Positions 33,271 through 40,458 of a DNA stretch of 40,458 nucleotides are shown here, piece by piece. The stretch lies in NCBI GenBank assembly GCA_021826225.1, contig JAKBAV010000009.1, positions 1-40,458 on the forward strand, read 5' to 3'. Position 1 is the stretch's first letter; every line of letters begins with the position of its first letter. Under the pieces are notes generated by a model. The model ran no database searches and had not been told where the DNA came from. It saw only the letters and a list, made by a program, of their open reading frames with translations. Source of the stretch: Pseudomonadota bacterium (GTDB lineage Bacteria; Pseudomonadota; Alphaproteobacteria; Acetobacterales; Acetobacteraceae). A program made the position numbers and the translations under genes.

Positions 33271-34678
33271 AGACGCTCACGCCGCTGCTGGCCGGTAATT
33301 CCACGTCGCCGCGCGGCGTTTGTGGCGGCTCCGCCATGGCGGAGGGCGGTTGATACGCCCCCTGCCCGGCATTCTGGTTGAACTGCCCGCCAACCTGCGC
33401 CTGGCCAAGCATGATGCCCGATTGCGCCAGAGCCGGCCCCAGCCCGCTGAGGTTATTCTGCAGCATCGTGCTCGCCGCCTGGGTGGTGGGCAGGAACGTC
33501 ACATTCAACAGCCCGCTCTGGCCCAACGCGACATGCACGGCCAGATTGCCGAGGCCCGGCGGGTCGAGCTTCAATACGGTGCCGCTTTGCCCGGCCTGGT
33601 GCATGGCGGTAACGGCAGCGGCCAACCCGGCGGCGCTGGACTGGGTTACGGGTGCGGTGGCGGAGGCAACCGCGGAGGCGGCGGCTTGCGATGGCGCGCG
33701 CGTCTGGCCGCTATCGTGCACGGCATCGTGCACGGCAAAGGCAGCGAGGCCCGCTTGCATAGGGGGTGGCGCCGGTCTGAGCAGGGCTCTGTCATCCTTT
33801 GCCGCCGGGCGGGCGGCGGCCATGACGGCGGCATCCCCCTCGCCTGGCTTGCCGGCGGCGGCGGGTGGGCTCACCGCGACCGCATGCGCCGTACCCGGGG
33901 ACACGGCATGAACCGCAGGCGTGGTGGCTGGTTTTACAGAGGTTGCTGCCGAGGGGGGCGTGGCTGGCACGGCGGCAAGGGCGGGCATGGCGGGCAGAGG
34001 TGTAACCTGGACGGCGGCTGGAAGCGCCGCGGCGTGGCTCCCCAGCGTGGTGGCGCTAGGCGTGGTGGCGCTAGGCGTGATGGCGCTAAGCGGGGCGACG
34101 CTAAGCGTGGTGGCGGGCGGCGGAGCAGTGGGCTGGAGTGCGGCATCGCTTTGCTGCGTCAGCTCCGCCGCCCCCGCAGCGGCTCTTGGCGCGTGGGCTG
34201 GCGCGCCGGGTGGCAGGACGGTATTTGGCCTGGCATTCGCCGGCGGGCTGGGCGCCACGGCCATCGCGCTTCGTGGCCCCGACGGCGGCACGGCCACATC
34301 CGGACCGGCGGGGAGAGTCTGGCTCCCCGGAATCACCACCGCGACCATGGCGGGCCCGGTGGTCTTATCCCGCATCGGCGCCGGGGGCATGGCGCCGGGG
34401 GCCGCCGGTGCTGCCGGCTTCCTGCCTTGGTACAGCAGGGCCTTTTCACTCGCCGCCAGAACCGGCGCCGCGCCCGCGGCGCCATCCGGTGCCGGAACGG
34501 TAATGCCGGCGCTCTGCGAGGCGGTAGCGGGCACAACCCTGGTGGACGATCGCAATGGCGCGGCCACGCTCTCGGCCTGCGTCAGCGCCTCCTGAAAGCC
34601 ACCGGCATCGCCCGGCACGGCGGTTGCTGCAGGCAGGGATGGCGGGGATACGCTGATTATGCTGGCTGGCTGCATCAC
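33263..34678 (-). CDS. fliK: FliK-like hook-length control protein
   Basis: A 471-aa protein, mostly low-complexity Ala/Pro/Thr/Val sequence, as in the ruler part of FliK. The C-terminal folded domain is recognisable (TVLKLDPPGLGNLAVHVALG, LLNVTFLPTTQAASTMLQNN, LSGLGPALAQSGIMLGQAQV), followed by a Gln/Asn-rich tail. FliK is exported and switches export from hook to filament. A run of five 15-bp repeats encodes PSATT-type pentapeptides about residues 188-212. It overlaps fliG by 4 bp and fliM-fliN by 8 bp. Confidence 0.85.
   Translation of the reverse strand: MMQPASIISVSPPSLPAATAVPGDAGGFQEALTQAESVAAPLRSSTRVVPATASQSAGITVPAPDGAAGAAPVLAASEKALLYQGRKPAAPAAPGAMPPAPMRDKTTGPAMVAVVIPGSQTLPAGPDVAVPPSGPRSAMAVAPSPPANARPNTVLPPGAPAHAPRAAAGAAELTQQSDAALQPTAPPPATTLSVAPLSAITPSATTPSATTLGSHAAALPAAVQVTPLPAMPALAAVPATPPSAATSVKPATTPAVHAVSPGTAHAVAVSPPAAAGKPGEGDAAVMAAARPAAKDDRALLRPAPPPMQAGLAAFAVHDAVHDSGQTRAPSQAAASAVASATAPVTQSSAAGLAAAVTAMHQAGQSGTVLKLDPPGLGNLAVHVALGQSGLLNVTFLPTTQAASTMLQNNLSGLGPALAQSGIMLGQAQVGGQFNQNAGQGAYQPPSAMAEPPQTPRGDVELPASSGVSVYA
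34043..34117 (-). repeat. Five 15-bp tandem units inside fliK
   Basis: Units at 34043, 34058, 34073, 34088 and 34103 follow the form AGGCGTGGTGGCGCT with a few changes. On the coding strand they give (S/A)xTPS or ATTPS pentapeptides. The period keeps the frame and changes ruler length by five residues per unit. Confidence 0.9.
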
Positions 34679-35697
34679 ACCATCTCCTCGGTGGCACTGA
34701 TGGTGATGCGCCCCTCGCCTGCAAGGCGCAGCGCCACCTCCACAATCTCGCTCTGCGCCTGCAGCGCATCCGCACGGCGGATGGGCACACCGGAGCGCAG
34801 CTCCTCCTTCAGCACCTCCACCTGCCGCGCGGAAAGATTCTGGAAGAATCGTAATCGCAACGTTTCGTCCACCAGGCGCAAGGAGGGTGCCAGCTTGTCA
34901 GCCGGGACTTCGCGCAGCAATATCTGCATCGAGCGATCCGTGAGCTTGCCCAGATCGAGGAAGGTGAAGAGATTCTCGCGGATCTTCTCCGCCGTCTTGG
35001 CATCGCGCGTATCTATGGCGCTCAGCACCATGTCGGACATGGCGCTCGGGAAATGATTCAGAATATCGGCCGTTTGCTTGGCGCCCCCAAGATTGGTCAC
35101 GCGCCGGCCGACACTGCCTGAGGCGCTCATCAGCTCCTCCAGCATGTCGCGCAGTTCCACCACGACACTGGGTGACACGACATCAAGCGTGGAGAAACGG
35201 TAAAGCGATTCTGCCGCCAGGTCTTCCGGCAGGAAGGTGAGCAGATTGGCACCCATTTCATGCGGAATATGCGCCAGCAGCAAGGCGATGGTCTGCGGCC
35301 GCTCATGCGCCATCTGCATTGCCAGCGTGCGCGCATCAGCATTGGGCGGCAGGTGGAAGGCCGAGCGCCGCTCCGAGCGGTTGAGCCGCTCCAATATCTC
35401 GCGCGCCTGCGTCTCGCCCAGGGCGGATACCAGCACGCGGTTAAGGAATTTAATGCCATCACCACCGACACCGGTAATACCAAGCTCACCGGCGAAGTTG
35501 AGCATGACATCCTCACGCACATCCGGCGCCACGGACTTCAACGTTGTCATGGCAATCGAGATGCGGTTGACCGCCGCCTCGTCCATCTCGCGCAATACGG
35601 CAGCGGCGGTGCCCTCGCCGAGTTCGCGCAGCACCATCGCCGCGCGCTCTGGTCCGCTCAAGCCGGGCCCCGCGATTTGTTTCTGGGTCTCACTCAT
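34675..35697 (-). CDS. fliG: Flagellar switch/torque protein FliG
   Basis: A 340-aa rotor protein linking the MS ring to FliM and the stator. It has the N-terminal FliF-binding helices (SGPERAAMVLRELGEGTAAA), the middle EHPQ-like block HERPQTIALLLAHIP, and the C-terminal torque domain with charged residues (LTDRSMQILLREVPADKLAP, SARQVEVLKEELRSGVPIRR). The ATG at 35697 overlaps the fliF stop by 8 bp; the open frame to 35778 is inside fliF. Confidence 0.95.
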   Translation of the reverse strand: MSETQKQIAGPGLSGPERAAMVLRELGEGTAAAVLREMDEAAVNRISIAMTTLKSVAPDVREDVMLNFAGELGITGVGGDGIKFLNRVLVSALGETQAREILERLNRSERRSAFHLPPNADARTLAMQMAHERPQTIALLLAHIPHEMGANLLTFLPEDLAAESLYRFSTLDVVSPSVVVELRDMLEELMSASGSVGRRVTNLGGAKQTADILNHFPSAMSDMVLSAIDTRDAKTAEKIRENLFTFLDLGKLTDRSMQILLREVPADKLAPSLRLVDETLRLRFFQNLSARQVEVLKEELRSGVPIRRADALQAQSEIVEVALRLAGEGRITISATEEMV

Positions 35698-37183
35698 TGT
35701 CTTCCGCCCAATTTTGCAACAGGCGCGCCACGCCTGGAATATTCTCGGCCGCCTGCTCACGCAGATCGGAGAAGTCACGCGGCGGCAGAACGACTGGCAT
35801 CGGCCGCACCGGCGGTGGCAGATAGGCGTTGAGGTTGACCGCGGAAAGCCGCTTGCCCGCCGGCACCGCGAAGCCGAACAGCAAGGCGCCAGCCGCCATC
35901 ATTTCCAGCAGCGCCTGCGCGAGCGGCGGCACGGCGGCGATATAGGGGGCTGCCACGAATTGCCCTTGCGGCTTCTGGAAGGAGGCCGCGAGCACGTTCA
36001 CCTTGACATCCGGATAGGCGAAGGCGCCGGAGATCGCGGTTTTCACCTGATCCAGCGTGACCGCGCCGCCAAGCGATGCCTTGTTGAGAATCACGGAAAC
36101 CGCAATGGATTTCACGGCCCAGTCCGGATCCACGATATCCGCGTCGCTCTCATCGGTGGCATAGGTCTGGTCGGTGTTGGAGCTGCTCTGCCTGGGCCCG
36201 GCCGGGGGGTTCGCGGCGCCAGCCACGGGCGGCGTGGGGGTGGCGGTGGTCGGCGCCGGCGGTTCGTTGGACAGCGCGCCGGGGATGCCGCTTGCCAGGG
36301 CATTGTCAGCGGTCTCGGTGGATTGCGATTCTGTCTGGTGCACGACGAGATGGTTGGGCCCATAAGTGATCTGGTGGATGTGTTCCTGCGTGAAATCCAG
36401 ATTGGCCGACACGTCGGTTTCAAAATTTCCGGCGCCGACCAGGGGGATCAGCAATGCCGCGACGCGCGCCGCGGCAATCGCCTCGATCTGCGCCGTCGTC
36501 TGCAACTGCGTGCCAGTATTCATCGCGCCGCCGGCTGGAAACACGGTCATGCCACTCGTCGTCTCAACCGTAACATCGCCGGCGGCAAGGCCGGGCACAG
36601 CACCCGAAACCAGATTGGCGATGGCCTGGCCCTGCGCCTGTGCCGCCGCTGCATCCGCCTGGATGACCACGGAAGCGGCGGGCTTGGGCTGATCCGCGAG
36701 AAACGGCGTGTCCCGTGGCAAAGCGAGAAAAACCTGAGCGACATGGATGCCGGCCATGCTCTGAATGGATTGCTGCAGCGAGAGTTGCAGGGCCTGCTGC
36801 GCCATAGTCGATTGCGCCAGATCCGACGCCGTCATCGGAGCATCCTCGAGCTGCGACCAGGCGGTCTGCACATCGGAACCGGGCACCTGGAGCTGGCCGA
36901 GCTGCAGCCGCGCCTGCGCCAATTGCGGCTGCGGCACGGTGATGATATTGCCCGCCGCCTGCAACTGGTATGGAATGCCGAGCTTCTGCAATTGCGCAAT
37001 GACCTTGCCGCCATCCGCCGGCGACAGGCCTTCATCGAGCACCGCGTAAGGCGGTCCGGATGTTTCAAACCACAGCGCCACGCCGAGCGAGACCAGGATG
37101 GCGGCGGCCACCACCCGAAGCAGCTTTGGCAGGGCCACCAGGGTTTGCCCCAGCCGCGTGAAGAATTGCCGCCACTCAGGCAT
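35690..37183 (-). CDS. fliF: Flagellar MS-ring protein FliF
   Basis: A 497-aa membrane ring protein with a first membrane helix at about 22-40 (RVVAAAILVSLGVALWF), ring-building motifs (YAVLDEGLSPADGGKVIAQL, ALQLSLQQSIQSMAGIHVAQ, PKPAASVVIQADAAA), a disordered Pro/Thr loop (about 300-335), a second helix near 420-440, and the cytoplasmic FliG-binding tail (PGVARLLQNWAEDNE). Slightly shorter than the usual 530-560 aa. Two bp separate it from fliE. Confidence 0.94.
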   Translation of the reverse strand: MPEWRQFFTRLGQTLVALPKLLRVVAAAILVSLGVALWFETSGPPYAVLDEGLSPADGGKVIAQLQKLGIPYQLQAAGNIITVPQPQLAQARLQLGQLQVPGSDVQTAWSQLEDAPMTASDLAQSTMAQQALQLSLQQSIQSMAGIHVAQVFLALPRDTPFLADQPKPAASVVIQADAAAAQAQGQAIANLVSGAVPGLAAGDVTVETTSGMTVFPAGGAMNTGTQLQTTAQIEAIAAARVAALLIPLVGAGNFETDVSANLDFTQEHIHQITYGPNHLVVHQTESQSTETADNALASGIPGALSNEPPAPTTATPTPPVAGAANPPAGPRQSSSNTDQTYATDESDADIVDPDWAVKSIAVSVILNKASLGGAVTLDQVKTAISGAFAYPDVKVNVLAASFQKPQGQFVAAPYIAAVPPLAQALLEMMAAGALLFGFAVPAGKRLSAVNLNAYLPPPVRPMPVVLPPRDFSDLREQAAENIPGVARLLQNWAEDNE

Positions 37184-37185
37184 GG

Positions 37186-37485
37186 TCAGAACTGCATGTT
37201 CATGATGGATTGATAGGCACCGACGAGTTCGTTACGAACCGCCACAGCGGCATTCCACGCCACCGCGGCATGGTCGTTCGCGACCAGCGCCTTGGCCAGC
37301 GTGGCACCCGGCACGCCGGCGGCGAAGCCGGCCTCCGCCGTCGTGGCCTGGCTCTGCGCCGCGCTCACGCCGTGCAGCGCCTGATTGAGGGAATCCAGGA
37401 ATCCCGGCTGTGGCGCGGCGGATACCAGTGCGGAATCAGGTGGCGCGGATGCGCCAAGAGCCGGAAGTAATACGGCACTCAGCAT
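37186..37485 (-). CDS. fliE: Flagellar rod/MS-ring junction protein FliE
   Basis: A 99-aa protein that joins the MS ring to the rod and opens the export gate. The FliE pattern is seen in GFLDSLNQALHGVSAAQSQA and in the C-terminus AAVAVRNELVGAYQSIMNMQ, ending MQF. The ATG at 37485 has GGAGGG 9 nt ahead. It is the first gene of the minus-strand flagellar run, so the promoter for at least the early part should lie in the divergent region beyond 37,486. Confidence 0.88.
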   Translation of the reverse strand: MLSAVLLPALGASAPPDSALVSAAPQPGFLDSLNQALHGVSAAQSQATTAEAGFAAGVPGATLAKALVANDHAAVAWNAAVAVRNELVGAYQSIMNMQF

Positions 37486-37923
37486 GAGATCATACCCTCC
37501 CCCCGGATTGTTTTATACCCGCCCGTCTCCGTTCCGCTCCGGGATTTTTCATCTGCTCGCGCCATGATGTGATCTCGCTTTATTTTTCTGAAAAGATTCA
37601 TATTCATCTACCATTCAGCTCTTAACGAAACTCTAACCCTTATTGCCATCGCCCTGGGCCGGCAGGATCATCCGCGGAGGGCTGAACGGCATGACGACAG
37701 AGATAGCGGGCGTGGGCTAATGGTTTCTTAAAAACGCACCCGCAGATGTACGATGTTAAATGAACACCCCGAGATTTTTTTACAGTCCGGATTTTTTACA
37801 GCCCAGGATTTTGCGCGTTTGGACGAGATACGACCCGACGCGGCCGTCTTAACCGCGTTTCAACATTTTCGGGTCACACTAGATCATCCCGTGCAAAAAT
37901 CAGCCGAATGGAGCCCTGCATAG
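37486..37923. promoter_or_regulatory. Divergent regulatory region between fliE and cheY-like genes
   Basis: A 438-bp gene-free stretch that must contain promoters for the long flagellar run and for the cheY-like gene. It is AT-richer than its surroundings (for example 37,580-37,650). A 16-bp tandem direct repeat lies at 37773-37804. A TATAAA on the minus strand about 25 bp before fliE has no good -35. No clear sigma-54 or sigma-28 site was found. Confidence 0.55.
37773..37804 (+). repeat. 16-bp direct repeat in the divergent promoter region
   Basis: GATTTTTTTACAGTCC (37773-37788) is followed directly by GGATTTTTTACAGCCC (37789-37804), and a shorter GGATTTT follows at 37807. The repeat may be two binding sites for a regulator or a slippage product. 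Confidence 0.75.
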
Positions 37924-38295
37924 ATGCCAACGATACTTGTACTCGACGACTCAGCCACAATGGTCATGAGTCTGTCGCACATCCTCAAGGGCGCCGGCTA
38001 CGACGTCGAAACCGGCATGAACGGCCGGGAAGGCATCATCAAGCTGACCGACGGCATCAAGCCCTCGGTCATCCTGACCGATCTCAACATGCCGGAGCTC
38101 GATGGCATCGGCTTCATCAAGGAGGCGCGCAAGATCGCCGCCACGCGATTCACGCCGATCATCGTGCTCACCACTGAATCCGGCGGGCGCAAGCGCGATG
38201 AGGCGCGGGCGGCGGGCGCCTCGGGCTGGCTGACCAAGCCGGCGGAACCGAACCAGCTTCTATCCGTCGTCAAGCAACTCTGCCCGGCACGCTGA
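37924..38295 (+). CDS. CheY-like single-domain response regulator
   Basis: A 123-aa receiver domain alone. Acidic pocket D8-D9, phosphoacceptor D53 (VILTDLNMPELDG), T83/T84 and K105 (WLTKPAEPNQ) are all present, so it should be phosphorylated. It resembles CheY proteins that bind the flagellar switch or compete for phosphate. GGAG lies about 10 nt before ATG. The gene downstream starts 11 bp after its stop and encodes a possible phosphatase. It is divergent from fliE. Confidence 0.92.
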   Translation: MPTILVLDDSATMVMSLSHILKGAGYDVETGMNGREGIIKLTDGIKPSVILTDLNMPELDGIGFIKEARKIAATRFTPIIVLTTESGGRKRDEARAAGASGWLTKPAEPNQLLSVVKQLCPAR

Positions 38296-38306
38296 GGATT
38301 CTGATC

Positions 38307-38753
38307 ATGGGCGAAACAGCCGAAGCCAACGAACGGATCGTCTGCGCCATACTGGCCGAGCAGGTCGCGGCGCTGCGAGAGCGCATGGATGCCACGACGG
38401 CGTTTGACCTGCTCTGGCGCACATCGGCTCTGCTGTCATGGCTTTCGGGATTGCTCGGCGACATGTCCGCCCATTCCACCCACAGCAACCCGGTACTCGA
38501 ACGAGAACACGCCGAGGCGATGACCGAGATTGCGGAAATCCGCCGGGCATTGGACGAGTTGGCATTCGTGCAGGCACAGCGACAGGATTTCGCCAAGCAG
38601 ATTGCCGATTGCGTGGTGGTGGCGCTGGAGCGGATGGCGGTGGCGGAAATGCCGCCGGGGACCAGCTTCTCCTCCATGGATCTCGCCGCTCTTTATGTCA
38701 GCGCCGATCAGCGCAAGCTGCATGATGAGGTAGTGCTCCGCCTCAACCGCTGA
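38307..38753 (+). CDS. Small helical protein with a CheZ/CheT-like QDxxxQ motif
   Basis: I cannot place this 148-aa protein in a named family with certainty. It is predicted mostly helical, with a long central helix (LEREHAEAMTEIAEIRRALD). Residues 93-98, QDFAKQ in AQRQDFAKQIADCVV, match the QDLTGQ catalytic motif of the CheY phosphatase CheZ (Asp and Gln four apart, D94 and Q98). It follows the CheY-like gene by 11 bp. A CheZ-like or CheT-like partner of that receiver is my inference. Confidence 0.7.
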   Translation: MGETAEANERIVCAILAEQVAALRERMDATTAFDLLWRTSALLSWLSGLLGDMSAHSTHSNPVLEREHAEAMTEIAEIRRALDELAFVQAQRQDFAKQIADCVVVALERMAVAEMPPGTSFSSMDLAALYVSADQRKLHDEVVLRLNR

Positions 38754-39123
38754 TTTCGGCATTCCTCCCATGCGTGGCGCTTGCCCGTCCAGGCCACAGC
38801 AATGTGAGCCTGGCGGCAGCGTCTGCGCAACATGCGGAAGAGACCAAAATATGCACCGGCATTACGATCGGGATATGCCCGCGAATAATTTTTCGCGGAC
38901 ATAATTTCTCAAGATCTGGTGAAGATCGCGCCGGATATCGTCCAACTTAAGCATGTCATCCGCTCGGCCGCGCGGATGCCCCTGAGCGGGCGTGGAAAAA
39001 CAAAGTGCCATGGCCTGCGCTATTCATGTCTTCATTTACGGGTTTTTAAGATCGGTACCCTATACATCATGTGCAAGGCGATGGTCATCTTCGGACCATC
39101 CGTGTTGGGAAAGGGTGCTGCGC
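38754..39123 (+). promoter_or_regulatory. Non-coding region upstream of flgB
   Basis: A 370-bp gap with no convincing gene. It holds a 7-bp hairpin CCGCGAA/TTCGCGG (38879-38898), possibly a weak terminator for the cheY-like pair, and a second stem CATCCGC/GCGGATG (38957-38978). A TATACA at 39061-39066 is a possible -10 for flgB, with TTTACG 20 bp upstream, too far for a strong promoter. Confidence 0.45.
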
Positions 39124-39489
39124 ATGCAACTCGGCGTCATCGATTTTTACGGCAGTGTGCTGAATGCGCGGCAGGAGCGAGCCACGCTCGTCGCCGACAA
39201 TATCGCCAATGCCGACACGCCGAATTACAAGGCGGTCGATATTTCCTTCGCTGCCGCGCTTGCCGCGCAACTCGGCAGCGGTGCCAACACCGGTAACGTG
39301 ACCAGTGCCACGGCACCACTTTACCGGAGTGATGGCGTGGTCGGGTTGAACGGTAATGATGTGTCGCTGGATACCGAACGTGTGAACGCCGCCGCCAATG
39401 GCGAGGCGATCCAGGCCGCGACCGTGTTCCTGCACCAGGCGACGACCGATATGGTGACCGCTTTGCGGCCCAATCCCTCAGGCATCTAG
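39124..39489 (+). CDS. flgB: Flagellar rod protein FlgB
   Basis: A 121-aa proximal rod subunit. The rod motif ATLVADNIANADTPNYKAVD is plain, and the end SLDTERVNAAANGEAIQAAT matches FlgB. The ATG at 39124 is used because AAAGGG is 8 nt ahead and the conserved core starts at once; the frame is open to 38992. It heads a flgB-flgC-flgD run on the plus strand. Confidence 0.92.
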   Translation: MQLGVIDFYGSVLNARQERATLVADNIANADTPNYKAVDISFAAALAAQLGSGANTGNVTSATAPLYRSDGVVGLNGNDVSLDTERVNAAANGEAIQAATVFLHQATTDMVTALRPNPSGI

Positions 39490-39504
39490 TTCAAGGAGGC
39501 ATGA

Positions 39505-39939
39505 ATGAGCAGTTCCGATATTTTTTCCATCGCCGGCAGCGCCCTGAATGCTCAGGACATGCGCATGGCGGCCATCGCCGCGAACCTGGCGAATGTCGAC
39601 TCGGTGACCAGGCCGGGGCAGCAGCCCTACCGCGCGCATGAGCTCGTGTTCCAGGCGGCGCAACTGGCCGATGGCAATTATGCCGGCGGCTTGACCACGC
39701 CGGACCCCGGCGTGCAGGTGGCCGGTATGGTGCAAAGCAACGCGCAGCCCACCCGCACATATAATCCTGGCAGCCCCTTTGCGGATGCAAAAGGTTACGT
39801 AACAGGCTCTAATGTCAGCCAGGTCGATGAAATGGTGAACATGATCGACAGCTCAAACGCCTATTCCGCCTCGGTTGCGATGATGCAACAGGCGAGCCGT
39901 ATCGACCAGCAGATGATTTCCAGTTTTCAGGTGACATGA
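39505..39939 (+). CDS. flgC: Flagellar rod protein FlgC
   Basis: A 144-aa proximal rod subunit. The N-terminus (SIAGSALNAQDMRMAAIAAN then LANVDSV) and the C-terminus (VNMIDSSNAYSASVAMMQQA) are typical, with the rod-protein helices at both ends. AAGGAGG lies about 6 nt ahead of the ATG. It is 15 bp after flgB, and its stop overlaps the flgD start (ATGATGA). Confidence 0.94.
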   Translation: MSSSDIFSIAGSALNAQDMRMAAIAANLANVDSVTRPGQQPYRAHELVFQAAQLADGNYAGGLTTPDPGVQVAGMVQSNAQPTRTYNPGSPFADAKGYVTGSNVSQVDEMVNMIDSSNAYSASVAMMQQASRIDQQMISSFQVT

Positions 39940-40458
39940 TGACCAATCTCGCAATTCCCAGTGCCGCCGCCGCTGCCGCCAACGCGGCCGCCGTGGCGGC
40001 CTCCACCACCGCCACCAAAACATCAACCACCGGCTCCGGCTCAGCGGCCAGCCTGACCCAGGCAAATTTCTTGCAGCTTCTCACGGCACAGCTGAAATAC
40101 CAGTCACCGAATAATCCGGCCGACCCGACGCAGATGGCCTCGGAATTCGCCGCGATTTCCACGGTGGAAGGAATCAATTCGCTGAATACCAAGCTCAGCG
40201 CGCTTTCCACCAGCGCCGGCGCCGGCCAGGTGGCACAGGCTTCCGCCCTCGTTGGCAAACAGGTTGCGGTGGTCGGCAATACGGTGACCACGAATGCCAG
40301 CGGCAGCACGGCCGGCGCGTTCAGCCTCGCAGCGGCCTCCGCGAACACGGATGTCACGATTCTCAACCAGGACGGCAGCGTGGCCCACACACTCGCACTC
40401 GGTCCCCTGGCGCCCGGGCAACAAAGCTTCACCTGGCCCGGCGGCACGGCCGGAACAT
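39936..40458 (+). CDS. flgD: Hook cap protein FlgD, 5' part
   Basis: Reading frame runs off the window end after 174 codons. The FlgD signature NFLQLLTAQLKYQSPNNPAD then PTQMASEFAAISTVEGINSL is clear, preceded by an Ala/Ser/Thr-rich leader. Later QASALVGKQVAVVGNTV is also FlgD-like. FlgD caps the growing hook. ATG at 39936 or 39939; both are in frame and overlap flgC, so it is coupled to it. Confidence 0.93.
   Translation, partial: MMTNLAIPSAAAAAANAAAVAASTTATKTSTTGSGSAASLTQANFLQLLTAQLKYQSPNNPADPTQMASEFAAISTVEGINSLNTKLSALSTSAGAGQVAQASALVGKQVAVVGNTVTTNASGSTAGAFSLAAASANTDVTILNQDGSVAHTLALGPLAPGQQSFTWPGGTAGT

Noticed and set aside
33320-35056. A 578-codon open frame on the plus strand opposite fliK and fliG
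   Set aside because: It is an antisense shadow in GC-rich DNA: Gly/Arg/His-rich low-complexity translation, no recognisable domain, and the minus strand encodes clear FliK and FliG. The same holds for the long plus-strand frames at 29629-31305 and 35237-37213.
37479-37493. A four-codon open frame (Met-Ile-Ser-Cys) overlapping the fliE start
   Set aside because: The GGAGGG site is only 1 nt from its ATG but 9 nt from the fliE ATG, so it serves fliE. A regulatory leader peptide is not supported.
1-40458. Insertion sequences, prophage, CRISPR array or genomic island borders
   Set aside because: No transposase, integrase or phage gene, no regularly spaced repeats, and even GC and coding style throughout. 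The tRNA at the left edge has no integrase or duplicated 3' end beside it.

Overview
The window is about 40 kb of GC-rich, gene-dense DNA from a flagellated alphaproteobacterium. The class is suggested by a SAM-II type riboswitch ahead of metZ, the style of the flagellar genes, and a DinB with an N-terminal CxxC pair. Acetobacteraceae is my best guess for the family, but no rRNA or marker gene here proves it. I see no insertion sequence, integrase, prophage gene or CRISPR array.

Layout. (1) 1-15,050 is a housekeeping and metabolic stretch. It starts with a tRNA-Gly(CCC) on the minus strand, followed by a SAM-II riboswitch and metZ. Next come dinB, an SDR/TIM-barrel gene pair, an acyltransferase, an APC-type amino acid permease and an exported MsrB. 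These are followed by a 2OG-Fe(II) oxygenase and an FGGY sugar kinase. Two palindromic elements separate the kinase from ppx. The stretch ends with rimI-tsaB, a RutE-like nitroreductase, a NifU-type Fe-S scaffold and a LigB-type dioxygenase. (2) 15,056-37,485 is one long minus-strand flagellar cluster, read right to left: fliE, fliF, fliG, fliK, a fused fliM-fliN, fliQ, flhA, fliA, motA, motB, a small membrane protein, fliH, fliI, fliJ, flgL, a giant sulfotransferase/glycosyltransferase, flgA, flagellin, fliD, fliS, flgM and a FlgN-like gene. Most early junctions overlap by 4 or 8 bp, which indicates translational coupling. (3) 37,486-40,458 holds a divergent regulatory region, a CheY-like receiver gene, a small protein with a CheZ-like QDxxxQ motif, a second non-coding gap, and flgB-flgC-flgD (flgD runs off the end).

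How it fits together. The cluster encodes the MS ring, switch, part of the export gate, the export ATPase, the stator, the hook-filament junction, the filament and the FliA/FlgM pair that times late gene expression. Genes not seen here (fliP, fliR, flhB, flgE, flgK, rings, rod) must lie elsewhere. The most unusual parts are a 1161-residue sulfotransferase plus glycosyltransferase protein between flgL and flgA, a candidate flagellin-modifying enzyme; a FliM-FliN fusion that keeps a good internal ribosome binding site and ATG for separate FliN; and a repeated pattern of short, in-frame tandem duplications in metZ, the sugar kinase, fliH, fliK and the glycosyltransferase gene.
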